The translations under genes were made by a program, and so were the position numbers. Under the pieces are notes generated by a model, which ran no database searches, was not told the origin of the DNA, and saw only the letters and a program-made list of their open reading frames with translations. Shown in pieces: positions 24,905-34,644 of a DNA stretch of 64,000 bases (its first letter is position 1; each line of letters opens with the position of its first letter). This DNA comes from Microbacterium sp. CGR2 (GTDB lineage: Bacteria > Actinomycetota > Actinomycetes > Actinomycetales > Microbacteriaceae). Location of the stretch: positions 806,001-870,000 of the forward strand of contig NZ_RBHX01000001.1 in the NCBI RefSeq assembly GCF_003626735.1, read 5' to 3'.

Positions 24905-26587
24905 TCAGGCCAGGACGCCTGCCGGAGCGATCCAGACGGTACTCTCCCCGGGTACGGCGCCGTCGACGACAGCTCCGAGCACCACGTCCGATGCGGCTGC
25001 GCCGAGGTCGAACGGCTCCGACCCGAAGTTCGTCACCACCTGCCAGCCGTTCGGGCGAGCGAAGTGCAGCACGTCGTCGCGTCCCGACTCGATCCACTCC
25101 ATGCGCTCGTCGGTCTGCAGCAGATGACGAAGTCGCAGAGCCTCGCGGTACAGCGACAGGGTCGACGTGGGATCGCTTTCCTGGACATCGACCGCGTAGT
25201 CCGCGAACCACGCCGGCTGCGGAAGGTGGGCGTCAGCCGACCCGAAGCCGAAGGACGAACCGGATGCCGTCCACGGCAGTGGCACGCGGCATCCGTCGCG
25301 CCCGAGACCGTCGAAAGCGCCCTCGCGCAGGAACGCCGGGTCCTGGCGCTGCTCGGGCGTGATCTGCGCGACCTCGTGCAGGCCGAGCTCCTCCCCCTGG
25401 TAGAGGTACGTGCTGCCGGGGAGCCCGAGCAGCATCAGGGTGGCGGCGTGCGCCCGGCGGAGTCCTCTGTCGCGGTCCAACGCCTCGGCCGGGCCACCCG
25501 CGGCGACCCATTCGGTGCCCTGCTTGACCGGCCGACCGTCGAGCGGGGGCAAGCCGTACCGGGTGGGGTGACGCGTGACATCGTGATTGGACAGCACCCA
25601 CGTCGTCGACGACCCGGTGGCCTCGGCCTGCCCGAGGTTGTCCGCGATGATGCGCCGGAACTGTCCGGCATCGAACTCGGCGACCAGCAGATCGAAGTTG
25701 AACGCCTGCCCGAGCCCGTCGGCAGAGGCGTACTTCGCACGACGCTCCGGGGTGTCGACCCAGGCTTCCGCGACGGCGGTGCGCGGCGGGTCGTACTCGT
25801 TGAACACCGCGCGCCACTCCGCGTAGATCTCGTGCACTTCGTCGCGATCGAGAAGCGGGTGTCGACCCGAGGTGCGATCCATCGCGTCGAGTTCCACTTG
25901 GCTGGGCAGCGGTTCCGTCAGATCTTTGGTGAGCATGTGCGCGACGTCGATGCGGAACCCGTCGACACCGCGGTCGGACCAGAAGCGCAGCGTCTTGAGG
26001 AAGTCTTCGCGCACCTCCGGGTGGTCCCAGTTCAGGTCGGGCTGCTCCACGGCGAAGCTGTGCAGGTACCACTGCCCGTCCTCGACGCGCTGCCAGGCGC
26101 TGCCGCCGAACGCCGCGCCCCAGTCCGTGGGCGGCTCCGAGCCGTCCGGCCCCTTCCCCTCGCGGAAGATGTAACGGTCACGCGCCGCGGAACCGCGCCC
26201 GGCGGCGAGCGCCTCCTGGAACCATTCATGCAGATCGGAGCTGTGGTTCGGGACGATGTCGACGATGACGCGGATGCCGCGCGCGTGCAGCGCCTCGACC
26301 ATGGCGTCGAAGTCGCCGAGCGTGCCCAGACGCGGGTCGATGTCGCGGTAGTCGGCGACGTCGTATCCGCCGTCGGCGAGCGCCGAGGGGTAGAACGGGC
26401 TGAGCCACACCGCGTCGATGCCGAGGTCGGCGAGATAGTCGGCGCGCGAGACGATGCCGGGGATGTCACCCAGACCGTCGCCGTTCGCGTCGGCGAAGCT
26501 CCGCGGATAGATCTGATAGACGGCGGCCTGTCTCCACCAGGCGGCGGCGTCGGTCGTGCGGGTCTCGACGAGAAGCGCGTCGGTCAT
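24905..26587 (-). CDS. Alpha-glucosidase, glycoside hydrolase family 13
   Basis: Cytoplasmic GH13 enzyme of 560 residues. The barrel signatures are VYQIYPRSFADANGDG, DAVWLSPFYPS, VDIVPNHSS, GFRIDVAHML (nucleophile Asp), AVAEAWV (acid/base Glu) and WVLSNHDVTRH (transition-state Asp). QIYPRSF with SHD-type spacing fits oligo-1,6- and alpha-1,4-glucosidases rather than secreted amylases, and there is no signal peptide. It lies downstream of two MalFG-like permeases and a binding protein on the same strand, so it should hydrolyse the imported alpha-glucoside. Maltose, isomaltose, sucrose or trehalose cannot be told apart by eye. Confidence 0.94.
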   Translation of the reverse strand: MTDALLVETRTTDAAAWWRQAAVYQIYPRSFADANGDGLGDIPGIVSRADYLADLGIDAVWLSPFYPSALADGGYDVADYRDIDPRLGTLGDFDAMVEALHARGIRVIVDIVPNHSSDLHEWFQEALAAGRGSAARDRYIFREGKGPDGSEPPTDWGAAFGGSAWQRVEDGQWYLHSFAVEQPDLNWDHPEVREDFLKTLRFWSDRGVDGFRIDVAHMLTKDLTEPLPSQVELDAMDRTSGRHPLLDRDEVHEIYAEWRAVFNEYDPPRTAVAEAWVDTPERRAKYASADGLGQAFNFDLLVAEFDAGQFRRIIADNLGQAEATGSSTTWVLSNHDVTRHPTRYGLPPLDGRPVKQGTEWVAAGGPAEALDRDRGLRRAHAATLMLLGLPGSTYLYQGEELGLHEVAQITPEQRQDPAFLREGAFDGLGRDGCRVPLPWTASGSSFGFGSADAHLPQPAWFADYAVDVQESDPTSTLSLYREALRLRHLLQTDERMEWIESGRDDVLHFARPNGWQVVTNFGSEPFDLGAAASDVVLGAVVDGAVPGESTVWIAPAGVLA

Positions 26588-26641
26588 AGAGAAGAACTCC
26601 TTCTTTCTTGCTTTTTCTGCGGTGGTCGTGCGGGCAGTGCG

Positions 26642-27523
26642 TCAGCCCTTGACGGCGCCCTGCGTGACGCCTTCCATGACGAACCGCTGCGTGAACAGGT
26701 ACGCCAGGATCGCGGGCGCCATCGCCATGAGGTACGAGGCGAATGAGATGTTGTAGTTGTTGGCGAACTGACTCTGGAACAGGTTCTGCCGCACCGGCAG
26801 CGTCTGCAGCGCCGGATCGGAGATGATCAGCGACGGCATCATGAAGTCGTTCCAGGCGTAGAGGAAAGCGAAGATGCCCACGGTCGCGCTCATCGGGGCG
26901 AGCAGCGGGAAGATCAGCTGCCAGAACGTCTGCCAGGTGGTGGCTCCGTCGATCCGCGCACTCTCCTCGAGCTCGATCGGGATCGAACGGAGGAAGGCGG
27001 TGAACAGCAGCACGCTGAAGCTGAGCTGGAACATGGTCGCGAGGATGATCACCCCCATGGGGTTGTCGAGCCCGACGCGACCGGTGAGCTGGATCTGCGG
27101 CAGGGCGACCACCGGGAAGGGGATGAACATCGCCGCGAGCAGGTAGAAGAACGAATAGCGGAAGAACCGGCGGTCCCAGTTGCGCACGATCGCGTACGAG
27201 GCGAAGGCCGCCAGCACGATCGTCGCGACCACGGTGCCGGCGGTGACGAAGAACGAGATCGCGGCGCCCACGGGGAACTTCGTCAGATTCCAGGCCTCGA
27301 CGAAGCCGTCGATGCTGAACGGCGCAGGGAGGGAGAAGGCGTTGCCGTCGACGGCCTGCTCGGTCGTCTTGAAGGCCATCGAGATGGTGACGTACAGCGG
27401 CAGCAGCACGGTGACGGCGCACAGGATCAGGATGATCGTGCCCGACCAGTTGACCCGCTCCATGCGGGTGCGCGGCTTCCGGCCCTTCGTGTGGGCGGTG
27501 GTGATCGTCTCGGTCGCGGACAT
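26642..27523 (-). CDS. Carbohydrate ABC permease, MalG-like
   Basis: Inner membrane subunit of 293 residues with six predicted helices. The EAA coupling loop is ELEESARIDGATTWQTFWQLIFPLL, given here only for its position near residue 195 (key residues E-A-I-D-G-A). It ends in FVMEGVTQGAVKG, the conserved MalG C terminus. Its start codon overlaps the stop of the MalF-like gene by one base. Works with the MalF-like protein and the lipoprotein upstream. Confidence 0.93.
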   Translation of the reverse strand: MSATETITTAHTKGRKPRTRMERVNWSGTIILILCAVTVLLPLYVTISMAFKTTEQAVDGNAFSLPAPFSIDGFVEAWNLTKFPVGAAISFFVTAGTVVATIVLAAFASYAIVRNWDRRFFRYSFFYLLAAMFIPFPVVALPQIQLTGRVGLDNPMGVIILATMFQLSFSVLLFTAFLRSIPIELEESARIDGATTWQTFWQLIFPLLAPMSATVGIFAFLYAWNDFMMPSLIISDPALQTLPVRQNLFQSQFANNYNISFASYLMAMAPAILAYLFTQRFVMEGVTQGAVKG

Positions 27524-28464
27524 CAGAGTGCGCTCCTTCCGCGAGTCATCGAGAGTTGCAGGAGCGAGATGAGCACGGCGACGATGAAGAAGATCGTCGC
27601 GTTCGCCATCTGGTAGGCGTAGTCACCGGCGTTGAAGCCGGCGATGATCGTCATCGCGACGCTGCGCGTGGCGGTGCCCGGGCCGCCGTTGGTGAGGCCG
27701 ACGATGATGTCGTACGCGTTCAGGAAGCCCTTGAAGCCGAGGATCACGTTGATCACGACGTAGCCGGCCACCAACGGGATCGTGATGCGGGTGAGTTGCT
27801 GCACCTTGCCGGCGCCGTCGATGCTCGCCGCCTCGTACACCTCACCCGGCACCGAGAGAAGCCCGGCGATGTAGATGAGGAGCGTGCCGGGAACCGCCTG
27901 CCAGGCGGTGACGATGACGATCGCGACCCAGGCGAGGTCGGGGTTGGCGAGCAGGCTCGTCTCCAGCCATGGGATACCGGTGGCTGCGCCGGCCGCGGGG
28001 ATCGAGTTCGAGAACAGGAAGTTGAAGACGTAGGCGATGATGATGCCGGAGATCACCATCGGGATCACGAAGATCGTGCGGAGCCCGGTCTTGAAGCGGA
28101 TACGGGAGGTGAGCCCGACCGCGAGCATGAAGGCGATGACGTTGACGACGATGACCGTCGCGATGGAGAACCCGAACGTGAACAGGTAGCTCTGCAGGAT
28201 GGCCGGATCGCTGAACATCGCGATGTAGTTGGTGACGCCGTTGAAGCTCCACTCGCCGATGCCGATCGAGTCGGTGAAGCTGAAGAAGATGCCCATGACG
28301 GCGGGGAGCGTGATCGCGAGAGTGAAGATCACGAGCGTCGGCACGAGGAACAGGTAGTAGATCGGTTCCACGCGGCGCGTATGCCGTCGGATCTTGCGAT
28401 CCTGCCCGGTGAGGATCGTCGTGGTGCTGGTGTTGGCCGCCTTCGTGGCGGTGCCGGTGCTCAT
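27523..28464 (-). CDS. Carbohydrate ABC permease, MalF-like
   Basis: Inner membrane subunit of 313 residues with six helices, a cytoplasmic N terminus, and the EAA loop VYEAASIDGAGKVQQLTRI near residue 210. The last segment FFIVAVLISLLQL is followed by a short basic tail. Start overlaps the binding-protein stop codon by 4 bp. No ATPase gene is present in this operon; such systems usually share a MsmK/MsiK-type ATPase encoded elsewhere. Confidence 0.93.
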   Translation of the reverse strand: MSTGTATKAANTSTTTILTGQDRKIRRHTRRVEPIYYLFLVPTLVIFTLAITLPAVMGIFFSFTDSIGIGEWSFNGVTNYIAMFSDPAILQSYLFTFGFSIATVIVVNVIAFMLAVGLTSRIRFKTGLRTIFVIPMVISGIIIAYVFNFLFSNSIPAAGAATGIPWLETSLLANPDLAWVAIVIVTAWQAVPGTLLIYIAGLLSVPGEVYEAASIDGAGKVQQLTRITIPLVAGYVVINVILGFKGFLNAYDIIVGLTNGGPGTATRSVAMTIIAGFNAGDYAYQMANATIFFIVAVLISLLQLSMTRGRSAL

Positions 28465-29813
28465 CGTGCGGACTCCTCTGTCTCGCCGGATGCGGAACTC
28501 TCGCCTGTTTCGTCGCTGGAGGGGATCGGGGCTCGGAACGCGATACGTGCCCAGTCGGCATCCATCGTGCGCAGCATGCTCTTCGGGTCGGCACCGAGAA
28601 CCATCGCCTGCGAGTAGTTGAAGACCGGCAGCGTCCGGGGCACGAGCACCGAGGGGCCCTGATAGACACGACCGTCCTCGTAGTAGGCGATCATGCCCTC
28701 GATTCGAGGATCGTCCGGCGGCGGAGCATCCTTCGTCGGGGTGAAGCCGAGCTGCGAGGCGTTGTATGCCTCGATGTTCTCGGGCAGATACAGGAACTCG
28801 AGGAAGTCGCGCGCCGCCTCCTGGTGCCGGGACTCCTCGGGGATCATCGCGCCGAGGTCCGTGTTGACGCGCACGGCCAGGTCGGCCGGATCATCGGTCA
28901 TCGGCAGCGGGAACGTACCCAATTCCAGGTCGGGTGACGTCTTCGCGATCTCGCTGAAGGCCCAGGGTCCCTGCAGATACATCGCCGCCTCGCCCTTGGC
29001 GAAGGCGAGGTTTCCGTCACCGTAGCCGCGGCTCTCGGCATCCTCGTTCGTGTATTCGGTCGCGAGCTGCATCATCTTGTCCATCGGCTCGGCGAAGTCC
29101 TGCTCGAACGACACGTCCGAGCCGGAACCGACCTCGCTGCCTTCGGCCGCGAGCTGATCGAAGAACTCGAGCACGTCGAGCGAGCCGCCGATCGTGTAGT
29201 CGTACCAGCCCTGAGCGACCGTCCAGTCGTCTTTGAAGGTGCCGTAGAACGGGTCGATGCCCGCCTCCTTGAGCTGGTCGCACACGGCGATCAACTCGTC
29301 CCACGTCTGCGGGACCTCGAGGCCCTGCTCCGCGAAGATCTCCTCGTTGTAGATGACGGATGCTCCCATCACCGAGTACGGCAGGGCGCTGGTCCGGCCT
29401 TCGCAGGTGCCGTACTGCGCCATCAAGGGTCCGAGGTCTTCGCGGATGCTGGCGGCGGCATCCGTCTCGGAGAGGTCGGTGAGCCCGCACCGCTGCACGA
29501 ACCGCGCGATCTCGTAGTTGTAGTTCGCGAGCATGATGTCCGGCGGATTGCCGCGCACGAAGCTCGCGGAGATGACGTCGGGACCCGAGGTGTCCATTTC
29601 GACGCGCACCTTGTCCTGCGACGAGTTGTACTGGGCGACCAGTTCGTTCATGAACCCGATGGCTTCTCGTTTGTTGAACGTGAAGCGGATCGTCTCCTGC
29701 CCGCCGCCCGCCGCGCAGCCTGCCAACGCCGTACCGAGCAGGCCGAGCGCGGTCGCTCCGGCGACCAGTCGTCGCCGTCGTGAAGATCTCGCAGACACCG
29801 TTGTCCCTTTCAT
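28461..29813 (-). CDS. Carbohydrate ABC transporter, substrate-binding lipoprotein
   Basis: Family 1 extracellular binding protein of 450 residues. A basic stretch SSRRRRLVAG is followed by a hydrophobic signal and lipobox LAGC, with the lipidated cysteine near residue 33. The body shows SASFVRGNPPDIMLANYNYE, PQTWDELIAVCDQLKEAG and KGEAAMYLQGPWAFSEI, characteristic of sugar-binding proteins. First gene of the operon that ends in the GH13 enzyme, so an alpha-glucoside ligand is likely. Its promoter is overlapped by a dyad that the divergent ROK protein probably binds. Confidence 0.93.
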   Translation of the reverse strand: MKGTTVSARSSRRRRLVAGATALGLLGTALAGCAAGGGQETIRFTFNKREAIGFMNELVAQYNSSQDKVRVEMDTSGPDVISASFVRGNPPDIMLANYNYEIARFVQRCGLTDLSETDAAASIREDLGPLMAQYGTCEGRTSALPYSVMGASVIYNEEIFAEQGLEVPQTWDELIAVCDQLKEAGIDPFYGTFKDDWTVAQGWYDYTIGGSLDVLEFFDQLAAEGSEVGSGSDVSFEQDFAEPMDKMMQLATEYTNEDAESRGYGDGNLAFAKGEAAMYLQGPWAFSEIAKTSPDLELGTFPLPMTDDPADLAVRVNTDLGAMIPEESRHQEAARDFLEFLYLPENIEAYNASQLGFTPTKDAPPPDDPRIEGMIAYYEDGRVYQGPSVLVPRTLPVFNYSQAMVLGADPKSMLRTMDADWARIAFRAPIPSSDETGESSASGETEESAR

Positions 29814-29828
29814 CCCGTAGATCCGAAG

Positions 29829-29853
29829 ACTAAATCTAGTCAGCGAATTTACT
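29829..29853. promoter_or_regulatory. Probable ROK operator in divergent promoter
   Basis: Dyad ACTAAAT-N11-ATTTACT (6 of 7 positions symmetric), with a second dyad GACTA-N4-TAGTC overlapping its left arm. It is an AT-rich island between the binding-protein gene and the ROK gene and covers TAGATT, a likely -10 of the binding-protein promoter. Shape and position fit a NagC/Mlc/XylR-type site. Confidence 0.55.
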
Positions 29854-29885
29854 CCGATGAACGGTACTCTCTCATCTGAGGAAGA

Positions 29886-31121
29886 GTGAGGTCAAGGGCC
29901 GTGGCAGAAGTATCCGCCGATCTCGGCACCGGACGCGCCAGCGTCGGCGCCGTGCTCGATTTCGCCTGGGCGGCGGGCGAGTTCACCGCCACCGAGGTGA
30001 TGGCGAGCACCTCGCTGACCCGCTCCACCGCCATCGATGCGATCGACACCCTGCTCAGCGCCGACGTGCTCCGTGAGCTCCCGAACGCCCGCGCCGTGGG
30101 CAGCTACCGCTCCGGTCGGCCCGCACGGCGCTTCGCCCTCTCCCCCGACCTCGGGGTCGTCATCGGCGTGGATGCCGGCGACACCCACCTCGCCGTCACC
30201 GTCGCCGACCCCCTCGAGACGACGCTGGTGCACCATCGCGCCGAGCTCGACCCGACGCAGTCCGCGACCGAACGTCGGCAGACGAGCCTGGACCGGCTCT
30301 CGGAAGCTCTCGCCGAGACCGGAGTATCGCGAGATCGCGTGCTCGCCCTCTGCGTCGGCGTCGCGGCACCGGCGAACCGCGACGGCATCTCGCCACCTCA
30401 TCCGGACGGCTTCTGGGAGCGCACCAACCCGGGGCTCGCGGCCGCCCTCCGCGACTGGGCACCGGTCGTCGAGATCAAGAACGACGCGCAGCTGGCCGCG
30501 GTCGCCGAGGGCGCGGTGGGTGCCGCGGTCGGATGCCGTGACTACGTCGCCCTGCTCGCGAGTGAACGCTTCGGTGGCGGGGTCGTGGTCGACGGACATG
30601 TGCTGCACGGTGCGCACGGCGGCGTCGGCGAGGGCGTCGTCTTCGACCACATCATCGGCGTCGGCTCGGCCGTCGGACTGAAGTACGCGCTTCAGGACGA
30701 GGCGGTCGCGGTGGTGGAAAGCGGAGAGGTCGAGCGCGACGGGGCGATCGGTCGGCTCGTCTCAGACGGTCGGGTCGCCCCTCGCACGGTGCTGATGCTC
30801 GCGGCATCCGGCGACGCGGACGCGCTGCTGGTCGCGTCGCGCGTCGGTGGCACGCTCGCCCGCGTGGTCGGTGTGCTCGGCAGCATGTACGACCCTTCGC
30901 GCGTGATCGTATGCGGGGCGGTCGCCGAGAGCATCGAACCCGTGCTCGACGCGGCCCGACGGCTCGTGCCCGGCGAACTGCATCTGCCGGCGCCGGAGCT
31001 GCTGGCCTCGACGCTCGGTGCGGAAGTCGTGTCGGTGGGTGCCGTGGTGACGGCACGGCGTGCGGCGCAGGAGCGGGCCGTACCCCTGCTCGCCCAGCGG
31101 CGGTTGCGGTTGCCGGCGTAG
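29886..31121 (+). CDS. ROK-family transcriptional regulator
   Basis: Repressor-type ROK protein of 411 residues. An N-terminal winged helix-turn-helix (TATEVMASTSLTRSTAIDAIDTLL, around residues 37-60) is followed by a sugar-kinase-like domain with GVVIGVDAGDTHLAVTV and VEIKNDAQLAAVAEGAVG. The ROK zinc motif (CxCGxxGC) is missing; the corresponding stretch has no cysteines, so ligand binding may be altered. It is divergent from the alpha-glucoside uptake operon, with a dyad between, and is its likely regulator. Starts GTG at 29886 or 29901 cannot be separated; a TACTCT -10 lies at 29865. Confidence 0.88.
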   Translation: MRSRAVAEVSADLGTGRASVGAVLDFAWAAGEFTATEVMASTSLTRSTAIDAIDTLLSADVLRELPNARAVGSYRSGRPARRFALSPDLGVVIGVDAGDTHLAVTVADPLETTLVHHRAELDPTQSATERRQTSLDRLSEALAETGVSRDRVLALCVGVAAPANRDGISPPHPDGFWERTNPGLAAALRDWAPVVEIKNDAQLAAVAEGAVGAAVGCRDYVALLASERFGGGVVVDGHVLHGAHGGVGEGVVFDHIIGVGSAVGLKYALQDEAVAVVESGEVERDGAIGRLVSDGRVAPRTVLMLAASGDADALLVASRVGGTLARVVGVLGSMYDPSRVIVCGAVAESIEPVLDAARRLVPGELHLPAPELLASTLGAEVVSVGAVVTARRAAQERAVPLLAQRRLRLPA

Positions 31122-31161
31122 ACGTCGTTTGCCTGAGGCCGGGGGAGCTGACCGCGGTAGA

Positions 31162-32502
31162 TCAGTCGACGAGCAGCGCGGGCTCCTCCAGCACGGATGC
31201 CACGTCGGCGATGAACCGGCTCATGCCGTCGCCGTCGATCACGCGGTGGTCGAAGGAACCGGCGACCGTGGTCACCCAGCGCGGGCGCACCTCGCCGTCG
31301 ACGACCCACGGCTTCTGACTGATCGTCCCCATGGCCACTATCCCGGCCTCGCCGGGGTTGATGATCGGGGTGCCGGCATCCATCCCGAACACGCCGATGT
31401 TGGTGATGGTGATCGTGCCGCCCTGCTGATCGGCGGGTGACGTCTTGCCCTCGCGGGCGGTGAGCGTGAGGCGGTTGAGCGCCCGTGCGAGGTCCTTCAT
31501 GCCGAGATCCTGCGCGTCCTTGATGTTCGGGACCAGCAGCCCGCGAGGCGTCGCCGCGGCGATGCCGAGGTTCACGTAGTGACGCACGGAGATCTCGGCG
31601 CCGTTCTCGGTCTCCACCCACGCGGCGTTGACCATCGGGGTGCGTCGCGCCGCCCAGATCACGGCTCGCGCCATGATGAGCAGCGGTGAGACGCGGATCT
31701 CAGCGTAGTCCGGAGAAGCCTTCAGCCGCTTCACCAGCTCCATGGTGCGGCTCGCGTCGATCTCCTTCCAGACCGTCACGTGCGGTGCGGAGTAGGCGCT
31801 CTGCACCATCGCCGAGGAGGTCGCCTTGCGCACACCCTTGACGGGGATCGACTCCGTGCGTCCGTCGTCATCGGAGGCTGCCGCCGAGGGAGTCAGTCCC
31901 CGGGCCAGCCCCGCAGGTGCGTTCTGCGGCGCAGGCACGGTCTCTTCGCGCACCTCGCCCCAGGCGGGGGTCTCGATGTTGCGGAACACGCTCGCCTGCG
32001 ACGCGTGCTTGACGACATCGTCACGGGTGACCTCGCCGTCGGCGCCGGTGGGCGTCACGACCGTGAGGTCGACGTCGAGGTCCCGGGCGAGCTTGCGGAT
32101 CGGCGGCTTGGCGATGACGCCGACCGACGAACGCACGGCACGCTCAGCCGGGCGCTTGCGCCGAGAGGTCGCGCCACCACCGGTGCCGTAACCGACGAGC
32201 ACCGAGCCGCCGCCCTCCTCCGGCGCGGGAACCACTGCGACGGCGGGTTCCGCGGAAGCGTCGGCGGTGGTGAAAGTGATGATCGGCGCCCCGACCTCCA
32301 CCGTGGCACCCTCGGGTGCGAGCAGCTCCCCGACGATGCCGGCGTGCGGCGACGGGAGCTCGACGAGCGACTTGGCCGTCTCGATCTCACAGATCACGTC
32401 ATTGATGGCCACGCTGTCACCGGGCGCGACCTTCCAGGCCACGATCTCCGCCTCGGTCAGCCCTTCCCCGACATCCGGGAGGTTGAAGTTCTGCGTGCTC
32501 AT
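31162..32502 (-). CDS. 2-oxoacid dehydrogenase E2 (dihydrolipoyl acyltransferase)
   Basis: Core subunit of 446 residues. One N-terminal lipoyl domain carries the lysine in [18 protein letters not shown] (about residue 45); a peripheral-subunit-binding domain around residue 145 reads [15 protein letters not shown]; the C-terminal catalytic domain has the active-site HxxxDG as [11 protein letters not shown] single lipoyl domain and the partners E1alpha and E1beta fit the branched-chain 2-oxoacid dehydrogenase type. The start [14 protein letters not shown] is clear by homology. Follows E1beta by 25 nt. No E3 is in the window. Confidence 0.94.
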   Translation of the reverse strand: MSTQNFNLPDVGEGLTEAEIVAWKVAPGDSVAINDVICEIETAKSLVELPSPHAGIVGELLAPEGATVEVGAPIITFTTADASAEPAVAVVPAPEEGGGSVLVGYGTGGGATSRRKRPAERAVRSSVGVIAKPPIRKLARDLDVDLTVVTPTGADGEVTRDDVVKHASQASVFRNIETPAWGEVREETVPAPQNAPAGLARGLTPSAAASDDDGRTESIPVKGVRKATSSAMVQSAYSAPHVTVWKEIDASRTMELVKRLKASPDYAEIRVSPLLIMARAVIWAARRTPMVNAAWVETENGAEISVRHYVNLGIAAATPRGLLVPNIKDAQDLGMKDLARALNRLTLTAREGKTSPADQQGGTITITNIGVFGMDAGTPIINPGEAGIVAMGTISQKPWVVDGEVRPRWVTTVAGSFDHRVIDGDGMSRFIADVASVLEEPALLVD

Positions 32503-32527
32503 GAGTGTGCCTTTCGGAACGACGAGG

Positions 32528-33508
32528 TCAGTATGCCAGCGAGCGATCGACGGCTTCGAGGATGCGGTCGGCATCCGGAAGGTATGCGCCCTCGAGCTTG
32601 GCGGGCGGGAACGGGGTGTCGTAGCCGGAGACGCGCAGCACCGGCGCTTCGAGCGCGTAGAAAGCACGCTCCATGACGGTCGCGGCGATCTCGCTGCCGA
32701 CGCTCGAGAACCCCTGGGCTTCCTGCGCGTAGATCATGTGGCCGGTCTTGCGCACAGAGTCGAGGATCGGCTCGTAGTCGACCGGCGACAGCGAACGGAC
32801 GTCCACGACCTCGCAGCTCGTACCCTCACCCTCGGCGAGCGCGGCCGCCTGCAGCAGTGTCGTCACCATGGCGCCGTGTCCGACGAGAGTCACGTCGCTG
32901 CCGGTACGCACGACCCGGGACGCGTGCAGTGGGACGGCGGAGGCGTCGAGCTCGACCTCGCCCTTCTGCCAGTACCGGCTCTTCGGCTCCATGAAGATGA
33001 CGGGATCGTTCGAGGCGATGGCCTCCTGGATCATCCAGTACGCGTCGTTCGGAGTCGATGGCGAGACCACGCGCAGACCCGGGGTGTGCGCGAAGTAGGC
33101 CTCCGGGCTCTCCTGGTGGTGCTCGACCGCTCCGATGTGTCCGCCATACGGGATGCGGATGACGATCGGCATCGACAGCCGACCCTCGTGCCGGTTCGTG
33201 AGCTTCGCCAGTTGAGTCGTGATCTGGTCGAATGCGGGGAAGACGAACCCGTCGAACTGGATCTCGATGACGGGACGGAACCCGGTCATCGCGAGCCCGA
33301 TGGCGGTACCCACGATTCCCGACTCCGCCAACGGGGTGTCGATGACACGTCGGTCACCGAAATCGCGCTGCAGATGCTCGGTGACGCGGAACACTCCGCC
33401 GAGTTTGCCGATGTCCTCACCCATGAGCAGGACCTTCGGGTCGTTCTCCATCGCCTTGCGCAGACCGGCGTTCATCGCCTTGCTGAGCGGCATCGTCTCG
33501 AGAGTCAC
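32528..33508 (-). CDS. 2-oxoacid dehydrogenase E1 component, beta subunit
   Basis: Thiamine-diphosphate enzyme subunit of 326 residues. Landmarks are [52 protein letters not shown], and [22 protein letters not shown]. The GTG start at 33508 forms a GTGA overlap with the E1alpha stop codon, so the subunits are coupled. Together they decarboxylate a branched-chain 2-oxoacid (or pyruvate) and pass the acyl group to E2. Confidence 0.94.
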   Translation of the reverse strand: MTLETMPLSKAMNAGLRKAMENDPKVLLMGEDIGKLGGVFRVTEHLQRDFGDRRVIDTPLAESGIVGTAIGLAMTGFRPVIEIQFDGFVFPAFDQITTQLAKLTNRHEGRLSMPIVIRIPYGGHIGAVEHHQESPEAYFAHTPGLRVVSPSTPNDAYWMIQEAIASNDPVIFMEPKSRYWQKGEVELDASAVPLHASRVVRTGSDVTLVGHGAMVTTLLQAAALAEGEGTSCEVVDVRSLSPVDYEPILDSVRKTGHMIYAQEAQGFSSVGSEIAATVMERAFYALEAPVLRVSGYDTPFPPAKLEGAYLPDADRILEAVDRSLAY

Positions 33509-34632
33509 TTGCTGCCTTCCTCGAACGACGCCTCGTAGCGGGCGTGCCATGCCTTCTGTTCCGCGATCAGCGGGTGCGGCTCGCTGTAGACGTGGTCGAA
33601 CATCCTGCTGACCGGTGGCGGACCGAGCTCCACTGTGCGGGCGCGCAGATCTTCGGCGGCATCCGCGCCTTCCGCATCGACATCGGCGAAGAAGGATGCC
33701 GCCGCGCCACGGCCCTCCAGGAACGTGCGCATCCGCACGATCGGGTCGCGCAACGCCCAGGAATCCTCTTCGTCGCTCCCGCGGTACTTCGTCGGATCGT
33801 CGCTCGTCGTGTGCGCCCCGAGACGGTACGTCACCGCTTCGATGGCGCGTGGGCCACCGCCGGCGCGCGCCTCCTCGAGAGCCACACGCGAGACGGCGTA
33901 GCTGGCCAGCACATCGTTGCCGTCGACGCGCACGCTCGGAATGCCGTAGCCGGCGCTGCGCTGCACCAACGGCACACGGGACTGCGTCGACACCGGCACC
34001 GAGATGGCCCAGTGGTTGTTCTGCAGGAAGAAGACCGCGGGGGCCTGGTAGCTCGCCGCGAACACCATGGCCTCGTGCACGTCACCCTGACTGGAGGCGC
34101 CGTCGCCGTAGTAGACGACCACTGCCTCGTCGCGCTCCGGGTTCCCCGTACCACTGCGGCCATCGAAGGCGAGGCCCATCGCGTAGCCGGTGGCGTGCAG
34201 CACCTGCGAGCCGAGTACCAGCGTGTACAGCCGGGTGTTGCCGTTCTTCGGATCCGTGGGGTCCCAGCCCCCATGCGAGACGCCCCGCATGAGCTTGATG
34301 ATGTCGAGCGGATCGACGCCACGGATCCGGGTGACCGCGTGCTCACGGTACGAGGGGAAGATGGTGTCCTGCGCACGGCTGGCGAGAGCGGAACCCACCT
34401 GCGCCGCCTCCTGCCCCCGGCTCGGCGGCCACAGCGCGAGCTGCCCCTGCCGCTGCAGGTTGGTGGCCTGGGTGTCGATGGCGCGGATGATCACCATCTC
34501 GCGGTAGAACTGCTCGAGCTCGGCGTCACCGATCGCCTCGATCAGTGGCAGGTACTGCTCGGCGGCAGGACTGGGCGCGAAGCGACCGTCCTGATCCAGG
34601 ACGCGGACGAGTTCAGTCTCTGACGAGGTCAC
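33505..34632 (-). CDS. 2-oxoacid dehydrogenase E1 component, alpha subunit
   Basis: Thiamine-diphosphate-binding subunit of 375 residues. The cofactor motif is YYGDGASSQGDVHEAM, ending in FLQNNHWAISVPV, and the phosphorylation-loop region SYRLGAHTTSDD is present as TYRLGAHTTSDDPTKYR. PPSRGQEAAQVGSA marks the N-terminal half. Similar to BkdA of branched-chain amino acid catabolism, which supplies starters for branched fatty acids. TAGCGT, a -10 element, lies 6 nt before GTG at 34632 and overlaps the TAG stop codon of the upstream gene, so this operon appears to have its own leaderless promoter. Confidence 0.94.
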   Translation of the reverse strand: MTSSETELVRVLDQDGRFAPSPAAEQYLPLIEAIGDAELEQFYREMVIIRAIDTQATNLQRQGQLALWPPSRGQEAAQVGSALASRAQDTIFPSYREHAVTRIRGVDPLDIIKLMRGVSHGGWDPTDPKNGNTRLYTLVLGSQVLHATGYAMGLAFDGRSGTGNPERDEAVVVYYGDGASSQGDVHEAMVFAASYQAPAVFFLQNNHWAISVPVSTQSRVPLVQRSAGYGIPSVRVDGNDVLASYAVSRVALEEARAGGGPRAIEAVTYRLGAHTTSDDPTKYRGSDEEDSWALRDPIVRMRTFLEGRGAAASFFADVDAEGADAAEDLRARTVELGPPPVSRMFDHVYSEPHPLIAEQKAWHARYEASFEEGSK

Positions 34633-34638
34633 CGTTCC

Positions 34639-34644
34639 ACGCTA
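34639..34644 (-). promoter_or_regulatory. -10 element for E1alpha operon, overlapping hisC stop
   Basis: TAGCGT on the minus strand, whose first three bases are the stop codon of the upstream aminotransferase gene; exactly 6 nt separate it from the E1alpha GTG. Confidence 0.45.

Noticed and set aside
24204..25127. Plus-strand frame over the znuA repeat
   Set aside because: Shadow of the His/Glu repeat of znuA; repeated FFLSV units are an artefact of the 18-bp tandem repeat.
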